Of a stretch of 64,000 nucleotides of DNA, positions 35,483 to 43,732 are shown piece by piece. Both the position numbers and the translations under genes were made by a program. Within the stretch, counting starts at the first letter, position 1. Every line of letters begins with the position of its first letter. The notes under the pieces were generated by a model that worked only from the letters and a program-made list of their open reading frames with translations, did no database searches and was not told the DNA's origin. The stretch is from Faecalicatena contorta (lineage in GTDB: Bacteria > Bacillota > Clostridia > Lachnospirales > Lachnospiraceae): the NCBI RefSeq assembly GCF_003149105.1, contig NZ_QGDS01000006.1:62001-126000 (forward strand), written 5' to 3'.

Positions 35483-36859
35483 CTAACTCCAGATTTCCTC
35501 ATCACTAGGAACCTTAGCATCCTTATTGAAAAGACCAATCTGTGAAACATTGATTAAATGCGTATAGTTTAAGTTTTCTGAGATACTGTTATTACCCCAG
35601 GATCCGCATCCGAGCGTAGTAGTCGGAGAAAAGCCGTTGTAAAGGCTGCCGCCTGCTCCTGTGGAAGAAGCCTGATTTACTACGAGACGGCTGACGGTAA
35701 GGTGTTCCCCCGCATATTCAATGTGTGCTTTATCATCACTGTGAAGAGCAGCGGAATGACCTTTTCCTTCCCACTCCAGGTTTGCCTGAGCGAGTGCAAC
35801 TGCTTCTTCAAAGGTATCGTAAGCAGCGCTGATCATTACCGGACACATTTTCTCCTTACAGAGAGGTTCATTTCTGTCCAGGCTTCTGGCTTTCAGAAGA
35901 ATCATCCGGGTTCCTTCCGGAACTTCAACTCCGGCAAGTTTGGCAATAACCTGCACGCTCTGGCCGACTGCATCGCGGTTGATAATGCCTCCGTCCGGGA
36001 AGATTGCTTCCGAGAACTTAGCGACATCGTCCTTGTTATCAACATAGAAAACACCATTTTTCTTAAAGATGTCAATCACTTCGTCGTAATTTTCCCTGGG
36101 AATAAATACACTTTGCTCACCGGAACAGATGATACCGTTATCAAAGATACGGCCGGCGATAATTTTGGGTACAGCTTCTTCGTAATTAATACCACGGTCA
36201 ACGATTACCTGTACGTTACCCGGGCCGACACCGAGGGCCGGCTTACCGCTTGAGTAAGCAGATTTAACCATGGCACCGCCGCCGGTAGCTACAACTACAT
36301 CAACATTCTTCATCAATACGTTGGTTGCTTCAATAGAAGTTTTTTCGATGGTTTGGAACAGATCGACCGGAGCGCCTAATTTTTTCAATTCCTCACGGAA
36401 GAGGTCGACCAAGTACTTATTCAGCTTTTCTACTCTTGGGTGAGGGGAGATGATGATTGCATTGTGTCCTTTTAAAGCAAACATTCCGTTACACATCGGT
36501 GTAACAACAGGATTTGTGACCGGAGTAACAGCTCCGACGATACCTTTTGCTTTAGCAACCTTGATGATTCCCTTTTCTTTATCTTCGTCAATAATACCGA
36601 TTGATTTTTTGCCCTTTAAGCTGTTCCATATATTTTTGGATTTTCCGTAGTTTTTAGCTACCTTATCCTCGTATACCCCCATCTTACTCTCTTCAACAGC
36701 CATTTTGGCCAGTTCTTCAGCATTGTCATAGACTACTTTGCCGATTGCACGGACAATTTCATCAACTTGTTCCTGAGAAAAGTTTTCTTCGAATTCCTTT
36801 TGGGCAGCTTTTGCTTTGTTAACTAGTTCCTCAATCATTTTGTTTACATCTTGTTCCAT
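35483..36859 (-). CDS. sucD: CoA-acylating succinate-semialdehyde dehydrogenase
   Basis: A 458-residue aldehyde dehydrogenase of the CoA-acylating type, reducing succinyl-CoA to succinate semialdehyde with NAD(P)H. The catalytic Cys lies in NGIICSGEQS; the nucleotide-binding part shows ATGGGAMVKSAYSSGKPALGVGPGN. Size and pattern match Clostridium kluyveri SucD. It is downstream of cat1 (17 bases), so the pair performs succinate to succinyl-CoA to semialdehyde. The next enzyme, 4-hydroxybutyrate dehydrogenase, is encoded at 39660. GGAGGC precedes the start. Confidence 0.92.
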   Translation of the reverse strand: MEQDVNKMIEELVNKAKAAQKEFEENFSQEQVDEIVRAIGKVVYDNAEELAKMAVEESKMGVYEDKVAKNYGKSKNIWNSLKGKKSIGIIDEDKEKGIIKVAKAKGIVGAVTPVTNPVVTPMCNGMFALKGHNAIIISPHPRVEKLNKYLVDLFREELKKLGAPVDLFQTIEKTSIEATNVLMKNVDVVVATGGGAMVKSAYSSGKPALGVGPGNVQVIVDRGINYEEAVPKIIAGRIFDNGIICSGEQSVFIPRENYDEVIDIFKKNGVFYVDNKDDVAKFSEAIFPDGGIINRDAVGQSVQVIAKLAGVEVPEGTRMILLKARSLDRNEPLCKEKMCPVMISAAYDTFEEAVALAQANLEWEGKGHSAALHSDDKAHIEYAGEHLTVSRLVVNQASSTGAGGSLYNGFSPTTTLGCGSWGNNSISENLNYTHLINVSQIGLFNKDAKVPSDEEIWS

Positions 36860-36876
36860 TGTTTGCCTCCTATGTA

Positions 36877-38367
36877 CTATTTATTAGTTTGTTTTTTGAA
36901 CGCTGCAGCCGCTTTTAAATTGACCGGCTTGTGTTTATTGGGGCAGCATTCGATTGCTTCCTCCAGGTAAGCGTGCAGTGCCGGGCGGAAATCCGGATGA
37001 GCACAGTTGTCAATGATAGTTCTGGCACGATCAATAGGGTCGAGACCCCGAAGATCAGCAGCTCCCTGCTCGGTAATCAGCACATGAATCTCATGAATCG
37101 TATGATCGATATGGCTGACCAGTGGCACAATCGAGGATAAAGTCCCGTTTTTGGCTGTTGACTTAGTAATAAATATGGCCAGCCCGGCATTCTGGCAGTA
37201 ATCACCGGAACCGCCGACACCATTCATCAAACGGTGTCCATCAATATAAGTGGAGTTGGTGTTGCCGTATATATCCGCCTCAATTACTGTATTAATTGCG
37301 ATAATACCCAGTCGGCGGATTACCTCGGGGGCATTGCTGATTTCTTGAGGCCGAAGCATAATTTTATCTTTGTAGCGGCTGAAGTTCTTAAAGAACTCAT
37401 CTCTGACATCAGAAGAAAGAGTCAGTGAAGTTGCACAGGCAAAGTCTATTTTACCGCTGTCCATCAATTCAAAAATTGAATTCTGGAGCACCTCGGAGTA
37501 AACGGTCATGTGCTCAAAGTTTGATGTCTGTAAACCATCCAATACAGCGTTTGTCACACTGCCGATACCAGCCTGAAGGGGCGGCAGAGGATTACACAAT
37601 CGTCCGGCTTTCACTTCGTTTTCCAGAAAGCTGATAAGATTCTTAGCCATCTGTTTGAACTCGTCATCAGGTGCAGCTACCGCCCGCCCGTTATCCGGCA
37701 CATCGCTTTCGACAATTGCGACGATTTTAGAGGGATCGCATTTTATGTAAGGAGTACCGATGCGGTCACTTGGTTTTATAATCATGATAGGTTCCGTATT
37801 TGGTGCCTTTTGAGGAGAGAACACATCATGAATCCCTTCTATTTCCTCCGGTACATAGGTGTTGAGCTCAACGATTACTTTGTCAGCATATTCTACATAG
37901 GTATTGGATACGCCGATTGAAGTGGTCGGAATAATATTGCCGTCCTCATCAATAGCAGCAGCTTCAATCACCGCAACATCGATATGATTGAGAATCCCGT
38001 TTTTGATCCAGACCGGCAGTTCGCCGAGAGCCATATCGAAGTACCCTACCTTACCGGCGTTGATTGCATTTCGCAGGTCGTTATTAGTCTGATAGGGAAT
38101 TCTTTTTTTAAATACACCTTTACGGGTAAGTTCACCATCAAATTCATCGCCGAGAGAAGCACCTGAATAAACGGTGAGGTCCAGCTTTTCCCCTGTATCT
38201 GCCCGGCGGGAAAGTGCGGCTGCGGTTACCTTTGGATAGCCTGCAATGGTAAATCCGCTGACACCGAGTGTCATTCCCGGCTCAATGAAAGCAACCGCAT
38301 CATCTGCGGACATTACCTTTTCCAACAATCCAGCATTTCGGATTCTTTTTGTTAAATTTTGATTCAT
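36877..38367 (-). CDS. cat1: Succinyl-CoA:acetate (or acyl) CoA-transferase
   Basis: A 496-residue acetyl-CoA hydrolase/transferase family enzyme like Cat1 of C. kluyveri. It activates succinate with CoA from a donor such as acetyl-CoA. Signs: GVSGFTIAGYPK near the N terminus, QAGIGSVTNAVLDGL, the catalytic Glu in TVYSEVLQNSIFELM, and NGVGGSGDYCQNAGLAIF. First gene of the minus-strand pair with sucD. A Rex-like site lies 18-35 bases upstream, over the expected promoter. Confidence 0.92.
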   Translation of the reverse strand: MNQNLTKRIRNAGLLEKVMSADDAVAFIEPGMTLGVSGFTIAGYPKVTAAALSRRADTGEKLDLTVYSGASLGDEFDGELTRKGVFKKRIPYQTNNDLRNAINAGKVGYFDMALGELPVWIKNGILNHIDVAVIEAAAIDEDGNIIPTTSIGVSNTYVEYADKVIVELNTYVPEEIEGIHDVFSPQKAPNTEPIMIIKPSDRIGTPYIKCDPSKIVAIVESDVPDNGRAVAAPDDEFKQMAKNLISFLENEVKAGRLCNPLPPLQAGIGSVTNAVLDGLQTSNFEHMTVYSEVLQNSIFELMDSGKIDFACATSLTLSSDVRDEFFKNFSRYKDKIMLRPQEISNAPEVIRRLGIIAINTVIEADIYGNTNSTYIDGHRLMNGVGGSGDYCQNAGLAIFITKSTAKNGTLSSIVPLVSHIDHTIHEIHVLITEQGAADLRGLDPIDRARTIIDNCAHPDFRPALHAYLEEAIECCPNKHKPVNLKAAAAFKKQTNK

Positions 38368-38384
38368 TACGCATCCTCCATGTA

Positions 38385-38402
38385 TCGTTAAAATAATAAC
38401 AA
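38385..38402. promoter_or_regulatory. Rex-like operator upstream of cat1
   Basis: TCGTTAAAATAATAACAA matches the Rex consensus TTGTTAA-N4-TTAACAA at 12 of 14 positions. Rex represses fermentation genes when NADH is low relative to NAD+. Confidence 0.6.
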
Positions 38403-38540
38403 TTGAAAAGCAAAAAAATATCTTTTTCGCTTATGTGTGAGTATATAACAAGGTTTAGTATATGTAAAAAGTATTTATAGCATATTGAATATATAGATTA
38501 TGTATGGGAAGTAAGTTATACTAGACTAAATAGATATTTT

Positions 38541-38558
38541 ATGTTATAAAAATAACAA
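38541..38558. promoter_or_regulatory. Possible second Rex-like site upstream of the LysR gene
   Basis: ATGTTATAAAAATAACAA holds perfect TGTTAT/ATAACA arms with a 4-base centre and matches the Rex consensus at 11 of 14 positions. AATAACAATTGAAA occurs here (38552-38565) and also at 38395-38408, so the two ends of this spacer carry a shared repeat. Confidence 0.45.
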
Positions 38559-38579
38559 TTGAAAGAGTGAGGAGAAAAC

Positions 38580-39473
38580 ATGGAAATCACATATGACTAT
38601 TACCGTATATTTTATTTTGTGGCAAAATACCAGAGCTTTACTCAGGCAGCAAATGTTTTAAACAGTAATCAACCTAATTTAACGAAGTATATAAACAACC
38701 TCGAGAATCAGTTGAGCTGTAAGTTATTTGTCAGAACTAACAGAGGCGTCAGCCTGACACCTGAGGGAGAAAAGCTTTACGCTCATGTGGCGGTGGCATA
38801 TGAACAATTGAAAGCAGCAGAGCTTGAATTGGCAAATGATAAAAATCTGGAGAGCGGAGTGGTAACAATCGGGGTTAGTAATACGGCACTGCATGGCATA
38901 CTCTTACCGGTACTGAGCCAGTTTCACGAGAAGTATCCGAAGATACGCCTGCGTCTTTCCAATCAGACCACCCCCCAGGCAGTGCAGGCATTAAAGAATG
39001 GAACTGTGGATTTTTCCCTGGTGACAACCCCGCTTCACCTAAAAAGACCTTTTTTAGAGACTGGCCTTAAGAATTTTCAGGAAATACTAATTGGCAGTCA
39101 TCAGTATAAGTCCCTGGCAAAAAAACCTTTAAGTCTGGCAGAAGTGGCTCAATATCCGTTGATCTGTCTGGGGAAAAATACGACCACCCGTGAGTTTTAT
39201 AATACCTTTTATTCAACCCACGGCCTTGTTTTGATGCCGGATACGGAAACGGCAACGACCGACCAATTACTGCCGCTTGTTAAAAATAACATAGGTCTTG
39301 CTTTTATTCCCGAGGAATTTGCGAGGGAAGCCATCGAAAAAGGAGAGGTGATTCCAATACCGCTTTTACAGAAAGTTCCAACCCGGACAATTTGTATTGT
39401 CGAAGATAACAGCCGTCACTTAAATATTGCCGCAAATAAGCTAAAGCAGATGATACTAGAAGTAAAAGGGTAG
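38580..39473 (+). CDS. LysR-family transcriptional regulator
   Basis: A 297-residue regulator: winged helix at residues 1-65 (FTQAANVLNSNQPNLTKYINNLENQL) and a co-inducer domain of type 2 periplasmic fold (VVTIGVSNTALHGILLPVL onward). It is divergent from cat1-sucD across 212 bases and directly ahead of the 4-hydroxybutyrate operon, so it probably activates one or both in response to a pathway metabolite (inferred). GTGAGGAG precedes the ATG. Confidence 0.92.
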   Translation: MEITYDYYRIFYFVAKYQSFTQAANVLNSNQPNLTKYINNLENQLSCKLFVRTNRGVSLTPEGEKLYAHVAVAYEQLKAAELELANDKNLESGVVTIGVSNTALHGILLPVLSQFHEKYPKIRLRLSNQTTPQAVQALKNGTVDFSLVTTPLHLKRPFLETGLKNFQEILIGSHQYKSLAKKPLSLAEVAQYPLICLGKNTTTREFYNTFYSTHGLVLMPDTETATTDQLLPLVKNNIGLAFIPEEFAREAIEKGEVIPIPLLQKVPTRTICIVEDNSRHLNIAANKLKQMILEVKG

Positions 39474-39541
39474 ATTCATATAAAATGAGTATAATGGACA
39501 TATCGTAAATACATTTTACATATAGTGGTTTCTCAAGTATA

Positions 39542-39572
39542 CTTTCTTAATAAAGAAAGGGGGACTTTTTTT
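39542..39572 (+). terminator. Weak terminator after the LysR gene
   Basis: CTTTCTT-AATA-AAGAAAG (39542-39559) followed, after GGGGAC, by eight T residues. The gap between stem and T tract makes it an imperfect terminator. Confidence 0.5.
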
Positions 39573-39580
39573 CTGAAAAT

Positions 39581-39600
39581 ATCGTTAATTAATTAACGAT
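39581..39600. promoter_or_regulatory. Rex-like palindrome upstream of the 4-hydroxybutyrate operon
   Basis: ATCGTTAATTAATTAACGAT is a perfect 20-bp palindrome with the Rex core GTTAA-N4-TTAAC. It lies 60-79 bases before the 4hbD start. Confidence 0.65.
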
Positions 39601-39634
39601 AATAATTTAACGACAATAGTTTAACGATAAAGAT
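39593..39634 (+). repeat. Three tandem 14-bp repeats upstream of 4hbD
   Basis: TTAACGATAATAAT, TTAACGACAATAGT and TTAACGATAAAGAT follow one another with exact 14-base period. The first overlaps the right arm of the palindrome at 39581-39600. They end 25 bases before the gene. They may be extra regulator half-sites. Confidence 0.75.
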
Positions 39635-39659
39635 TTTAAGAGGAGAAAGGGAGGAAGTT

Positions 39660-40766
39660 ATGAATTTTTCAATCAAACCTACAATTGCCGTCTATGATTC
39701 TTTAGCGGATTTCATCGCGCAGAAAGAATTAGGCGAAAGCGACCTGATTGTTACCAATGAGTATGTGTTGTCACCTCAGTTAGACAAAGCCAGTACACCC
39801 TGTGATGTTCTCTATCAGGAGCAGTATGGACAGGGCGAGCCGTCGGATGAGATGGTCGATGCCGTTCTGAAAGATATCAAAGGAAAGAATTATAAGAGGA
39901 TCATCGCAATCGGCGGTGGTACTGTAATTGACATCTCGAAACTTTTACTTTTTAATGATCAATACGATGTTGAGGAAATATATGCTCAGGGCGCTAAACT
40001 TGTAAAAGAGAGAGAACTCATTGTAATTCCCACAACTTGTGGCACCGGAAGCGAGGTTACAAATATCTCGATTATGGAGTTTAAGAAAAAACAGACTAAA
40101 TTGGGCCTGGCCGTTCCACAGCTTTACGCAGATGAGGCAGCATTGATTTCTCAAATGCTTTCAACCTTGCCATACGGTGTCTTTGCAACAAGCTCAATCG
40201 ATGCATTGGTACACGGGATGGAGTCCTACATATCACCAAAAGCAACGCCTTTCTCAAGAATGTTTGGTAAAACGGCAATCGAAAAGATCCTGAAAGGGTA
40301 CCTGAAGATGAGAAACGAAGGGGAAGCAAAACTTCCTGGAGACATGGAAGATTTCCTGATTGCCAGCACCATGGCAGGAGTTGCCTTCGGCAATGCCGGA
40401 TGTGCTGCAGTACACGCTTTAGCTTATCCCCTGGGAGGAAATTATCACGTACCTCATGGTAAGGCAAACCATATGGTCTTTGAAAGTGTCTTCAATATGT
40501 ATAAAGAGCTGGGGGCAGATCTCAGCCCGGCGGAAGAAGTGCTGGTTGAGATTTTTGGCTGCAGTAAAGAAGAATCATGGCAGAAGATGTTTGAACTGCT
40601 GGACTTCGTGTTAGAGCGGGAAAAACTGGGCGGTCTGGGAGTAGACGACGTGAAAGCCGAAGAAATGGCAACTTCAGTAATCCAGAATCAACAAAGATTA
40701 TTGGCAAACAATCCGATTGAACTGTCACATGAGCAAATCAAGACAATTTATCAGAGATGTATTTAA
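39660..40766 (+). CDS. 4hbD: 4-hydroxybutyrate dehydrogenase (iron-type alcohol dehydrogenase)
   Basis: A 368-residue group III alcohol dehydrogenase that reduces succinate semialdehyde to 4-hydroxybutyrate with NADH. It shows AIGGGTVIDISK, the PTTCGTGSEVT nucleotide-site motif and metal ligands in DALVHGMESY, AAVHALAYPLGG and VPHGKANH. The position between sucD/cat1 and the 4-hydroxybutyryl-CoA dehydratase gene fixes the substrate well. GGAGG lies 5 bases upstream. Confidence 0.92.
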   Translation: MNFSIKPTIAVYDSLADFIAQKELGESDLIVTNEYVLSPQLDKASTPCDVLYQEQYGQGEPSDEMVDAVLKDIKGKNYKRIIAIGGGTVIDISKLLLFNDQYDVEEIYAQGAKLVKERELIVIPTTCGTGSEVTNISIMEFKKKQTKLGLAVPQLYADEAALISQMLSTLPYGVFATSSIDALVHGMESYISPKATPFSRMFGKTAIEKILKGYLKMRNEGEAKLPGDMEDFLIASTMAGVAFGNAGCAAVHALAYPLGGNYHVPHGKANHMVFESVFNMYKELGADLSPAEEVLVEIFGCSKEESWQKMFELLDFVLEREKLGGLGVDDVKAEEMATSVIQNQQRLLANNPIELSHEQIKTIYQRCI

Positions 40767-40776
40767 TTTGAAACTA

Positions 40777-40797
40777 AGGCTTGACAATATCAAGCCT
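40777..40797 (+). other. Intercistronic hairpin between 4hbD and abfD
   Basis: AGGCTTGA-CAATA-TCAAGCCT, a perfect 8-bp stem with no T tract. ATCAAGCCTAA recurs upstream of etfB (about 44916). Probably an mRNA processing or stability element. Confidence 0.5.
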
Positions 40798-40823
40798 AAG
40801 ATGCATAAGCAAGGAGGATAATA

Positions 40824-42278
40824 ATGAAAACGAGAGAAGAATATATAGAAAGTTTAAAGAAGCTTAACTTAGAAGTTTATTTACTGGGTGAAAAAGTGGA
40901 AGATCCGACAGAACATCCGATTATCAAACCGTCTATGAATTCTGTTGCAATGACCTATGAGTTGGCACAGCAGCCGGAATATGAAGATTTAATGACCGTG
41001 ACCTCCAGTTTAAACGGTGAAAAAATTAACCGTTTTACACATCTTCATCAAAGTACGGATGATTTGGTAAAAAAGGTGAAGATGCAAAGACTGCTGGGAC
41101 AAAAGACAGCATCATGTTTTCAGAGATGTGTTGGCCTTGATGCAGCAAACGCTGTTTTTTCTACTACATACGAATGTGATGAGGCACATGGCACACATTA
41201 TCATGAAAACTTTAAGAAATACTGGGATAGAATTCAGAGAGAGGACCTGGTTGTTGATGGAGCGATGACCGATACGAAAGGCGACCGTGCTCTTTCTCCT
41301 TCCCAGCAGGCCGATCCGGATATGTATTTAAGAGTTGTTGAAAGAAGAGAAGACGGTATCGTGGTGCGTGGGGCTAAGGCTCATCAGACAGGAATTATCA
41401 ACTCTCACGAAGTCATCGTTATGCCCACCATCGCGCTAAGACCAGAGGATAAAGACTATGCGGTAGCCTTTGCACTGCCGGCGGATGCAAAAGGGATTTT
41501 TATGATTTACGGACGTCAAAGCTGCGATACCAGAAAGCTTGAACCAAATGCAGATATTGATGTAGGTAATAAAAACTTTGGCGGACACGAAGCGTTGATG
41601 ATCTTTGATGATGTATTTGTGCCAAATGAACTGATTTTCATGAATGGAGAAACTGATTTTGCAGGAATGCTGGTTGAACGGTTTGCTTCTTATCACCGCC
41701 AGAGCTATGGAGGCTGTAAAGTTGGAGTTGGCGATGTCCTGATCGGTGCAACGGCACTGGCGGCAGATTACAACGGCGTACCAAAGGCGAGCCATATTAA
41801 AGATAAGATTATTGAAATGAATCACTTGAACGAAAGTTTATACTCATGTGGTATTGCCTGTTCTTGTGAAGGCTGCGCGACCAAAGCTGGTAACTATTAT
41901 GTGGATACTCTGCTGGCAAATGTCTGTAAGCAAAATGTCACTCGGATGCCTTATGAAATTACTCGCCTGGCTGAGGATATTGCCGGTGGTCTTATGGTTA
42001 CAATGCCCAGTCAGCAAGATTTCGATAATGAAAAATTAAAGCCATACATCGAAAAATATCTGAAAGGTACTGATGATGTTCCAACAGAGGACCGGATGAG
42101 AATCCTGCGGTTGATTGAAAACATTACCTTAGGAACAGCAGCAGTGGGATACCGTACAGAATCTATGCATGGTGCAGGTTCACCCCAGGCTCAGAGAATT
42201 ATGATTGGCAGACAGGCAAACGTTGCGCACAAGAAAGAGCTCGCAAAAGAAATTGCCGGAATCAATAAGAAAAAGTAA
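40824..42278 (+). CDS. abfD: 4-hydroxybutyryl-CoA dehydratase / vinylacetyl-CoA isomerase
   Basis: A 484-residue [4Fe-4S] and FAD enzyme that dehydrates 4-hydroxybutyryl-CoA to crotonyl-CoA by a radical mechanism. The cluster ligands known from Clostridium aminobutyricum (Cys99, Cys103, His292, Cys299) are visible as ASCFQRCVG and YHRQSYGGC. Length matches the family. The enzyme is oxygen-sensitive, consistent with an anaerobe. AGGAGG precedes the ATG. Confidence 0.96.
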   Translation: MKTREEYIESLKKLNLEVYLLGEKVEDPTEHPIIKPSMNSVAMTYELAQQPEYEDLMTVTSSLNGEKINRFTHLHQSTDDLVKKVKMQRLLGQKTASCFQRCVGLDAANAVFSTTYECDEAHGTHYHENFKKYWDRIQREDLVVDGAMTDTKGDRALSPSQQADPDMYLRVVERREDGIVVRGAKAHQTGIINSHEVIVMPTIALRPEDKDYAVAFALPADAKGIFMIYGRQSCDTRKLEPNADIDVGNKNFGGHEALMIFDDVFVPNELIFMNGETDFAGMLVERFASYHRQSYGGCKVGVGDVLIGATALAADYNGVPKASHIKDKIIEMNHLNESLYSCGIACSCEGCATKAGNYYVDTLLANVCKQNVTRMPYEITRLAEDIAGGLMVTMPSQQDFDNEKLKPYIEKYLKGTDDVPTEDRMRILRLIENITLGTAAVGYRTESMHGAGSPQAQRIMIGRQANVAHKKELAKEIAGINKKK

Positions 42279-42312
42279 TGTAACCCAGACATTGTGTAAC
42301 AACCATGCCGCC

Positions 42313-42328
42313 AGGTTCGAAAAGACCT
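42313..42328 (+). other. Small GAAA-loop hairpin downstream of abfD
   Basis: AGGTTCGAAAAGACCT can form a 5-bp stem with one G-U pair. It is a weaker, related version of the hairpin 40 bases further on. Confidence 0.4.
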
Positions 42329-42350
42329 TACCAAGCCAGCAGGTTGTATT

Positions 42351-42387
42351 ATACCACGAGGTTCGAAAGAACCTCACCAGGTGGTAT
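42351..42387 (+). other. Nested GAAA-tetraloop hairpin upstream of cat2
   Basis: Outer arms ATACCAC (42351-42357) and GTGGTAT (42381-42387) enclose a perfect inner stem GAGGTTC-GAAA-GAACCTC (42358-42375) with a one-sided ACCAG bulge. No T tract follows, and the cat2 ribosome site GGAG is 7 bases downstream. Likely a stable RNA element setting mRNA ends or the abfD:cat2 ratio. Confidence 0.6.
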
Positions 42388-42404
42388 AAATATGGAGTGA
42401 ATAA

Positions 42405-43730
42405 ATGCAAAATTTCAAAGAAAAGTATAAGGATAAAATTGTCAGCGCCGCTGAGGCGGTCATGCATATTAAGGATAATGACCGGATTGCCATCGGTCAT
42501 TCCTGCGGCGAACCAAGAGCTCTGACAAAGGCTCTTTGTGATCGTATGGAGCAGCTTAAAGGAGTGGAAACTACACATATGGTCGGGATGGGAGAGAGCG
42601 GATATTGTACCGAAGCAGCAAATGGTCATATCAGACACAATTCTCTTTTTGTAGGAACCAAGAACGAAAGAACTGCAATTAAAGAAGGGCGGGCCGACTA
42701 TACCCCCCGGTATTTTTCAAGAATACCAGCCCTGTTCACGGACGGCTCATTGCCGACAGATGTCGCTTTAGTGCAGGTCAGCACTCCGGATAAGCACGGC
42801 TATGTAAGTTTTGGTATTTCAGTAGACTATACATATACAGCTGCTAAGGTGGCGAAGCTTAAGATTGCTCAAGTAAATAAGCATATGCCCAGATGTCACG
42901 GTGAATGCTTTATGCACATCAGCGAGTTTGATTATCTGGTTGAGGAAGATACTCCTTTGCTTGAACTCGGGCGCAAAGAGCTTACTGATGTTGAAAAAAA
43001 GATTGGCCAAAACTGTGCCAGTCTGATCAAGGACGGAGATACCCTGCAACTGGGGATTGGCGCACTTCCTGATGCAGTTTTATTATCATTAAAAGATAAA
43101 AAAGATTTAGGCATTCACTCCGAGATGTTCTCGGATGGTGTGGTGGAGTTGATTGAGGCCGGCGTCATAACCAATAAGAAGAAGAACTTCAATCCCGGAA
43201 AACTGGTGGCAACTTTCCTTATGGGAAGCAAGAAACTGTATGACTTTATTGATGACAATCCCATGGTGTATATGGCTTCTGCAGACTATACAAATGACCC
43301 GTATATCATTGCCAAAAATGATAATCTGATTTCCATCAATTCTTGTCTTCAGGTAGATTTCATGGGGCAGGTCAGTGCGGAGAGCATCGGCACAATGCAG
43401 ATTTCAGGTGTCGGCGGCCAGGTTGATTTTGTCAGGGGTGCAAATATGTCAAAGGGCGGCAAGTCAATTATTGCCATGACCTCAACTGCGAAAGGCGGCA
43501 GTGTTTCTAAAATTGTTCCCATGCTGGAACAGGGGGCAGCAGTTACTACAGGAAGAAATGATGTTGCTTACATCGTGACGGAGTACGGGGTTGCGGACCT
43601 CAGAGGAAAATCTCTCAGAGAGCGTGCCAGAGCACTGATTATGATTGCCCACCCAAACTTCAAAGAAGAGCTTATCGGTCACTGGGAAGAGAGATTTCAA
43701 AGCAAATGGCAGGATATATCGGAGGAGTAA
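42405..43730 (+). CDS. cat2: 4-hydroxybutyrate CoA-transferase
   Basis: A 441-residue family I CoA-transferase similar to Cat2/AbfT, making 4-hydroxybutyryl-CoA from 4-hydroxybutyrate and acetyl-CoA or butyryl-CoA. Signs: DTLQLGIGALPDAVL, the catalytic Glu in GIHSEMFSDGVVELI, and GGQVDFVRGANMSKGGKSI. It works between 4hbD and abfD. The butyryl-CoA dehydrogenase gene follows 2 bases after its stop. Confidence 0.93.
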   Translation: MQNFKEKYKDKIVSAAEAVMHIKDNDRIAIGHSCGEPRALTKALCDRMEQLKGVETTHMVGMGESGYCTEAANGHIRHNSLFVGTKNERTAIKEGRADYTPRYFSRIPALFTDGSLPTDVALVQVSTPDKHGYVSFGISVDYTYTAAKVAKLKIAQVNKHMPRCHGECFMHISEFDYLVEEDTPLLELGRKELTDVEKKIGQNCASLIKDGDTLQLGIGALPDAVLLSLKDKKDLGIHSEMFSDGVVELIEAGVITNKKKNFNPGKLVATFLMGSKKLYDFIDDNPMVYMASADYTNDPYIIAKNDNLISINSCLQVDFMGQVSAESIGTMQISGVGGQVDFVRGANMSKGGKSIIAMTSTAKGGSVSKIVPMLEQGAAVTTGRNDVAYIVTEYGVADLRGKSLRERARALIMIAHPNFKEELIGHWEERFQSKWQDISEE

Positions 43731-43732
43731 AG

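Noticed and set aside
39593-39634. CRISPR-like repeat array or plasmid iterons
   Set aside because: Only three 14-bp units without spacers, no cas or replication genes, and placement right before an operon; regulatory repeats are simpler.
42290-42400. Riboswitch upstream of cat2
   Set aside because: The hairpins are inside an operon, lack an alternative terminator and match no known aptamer consensus.
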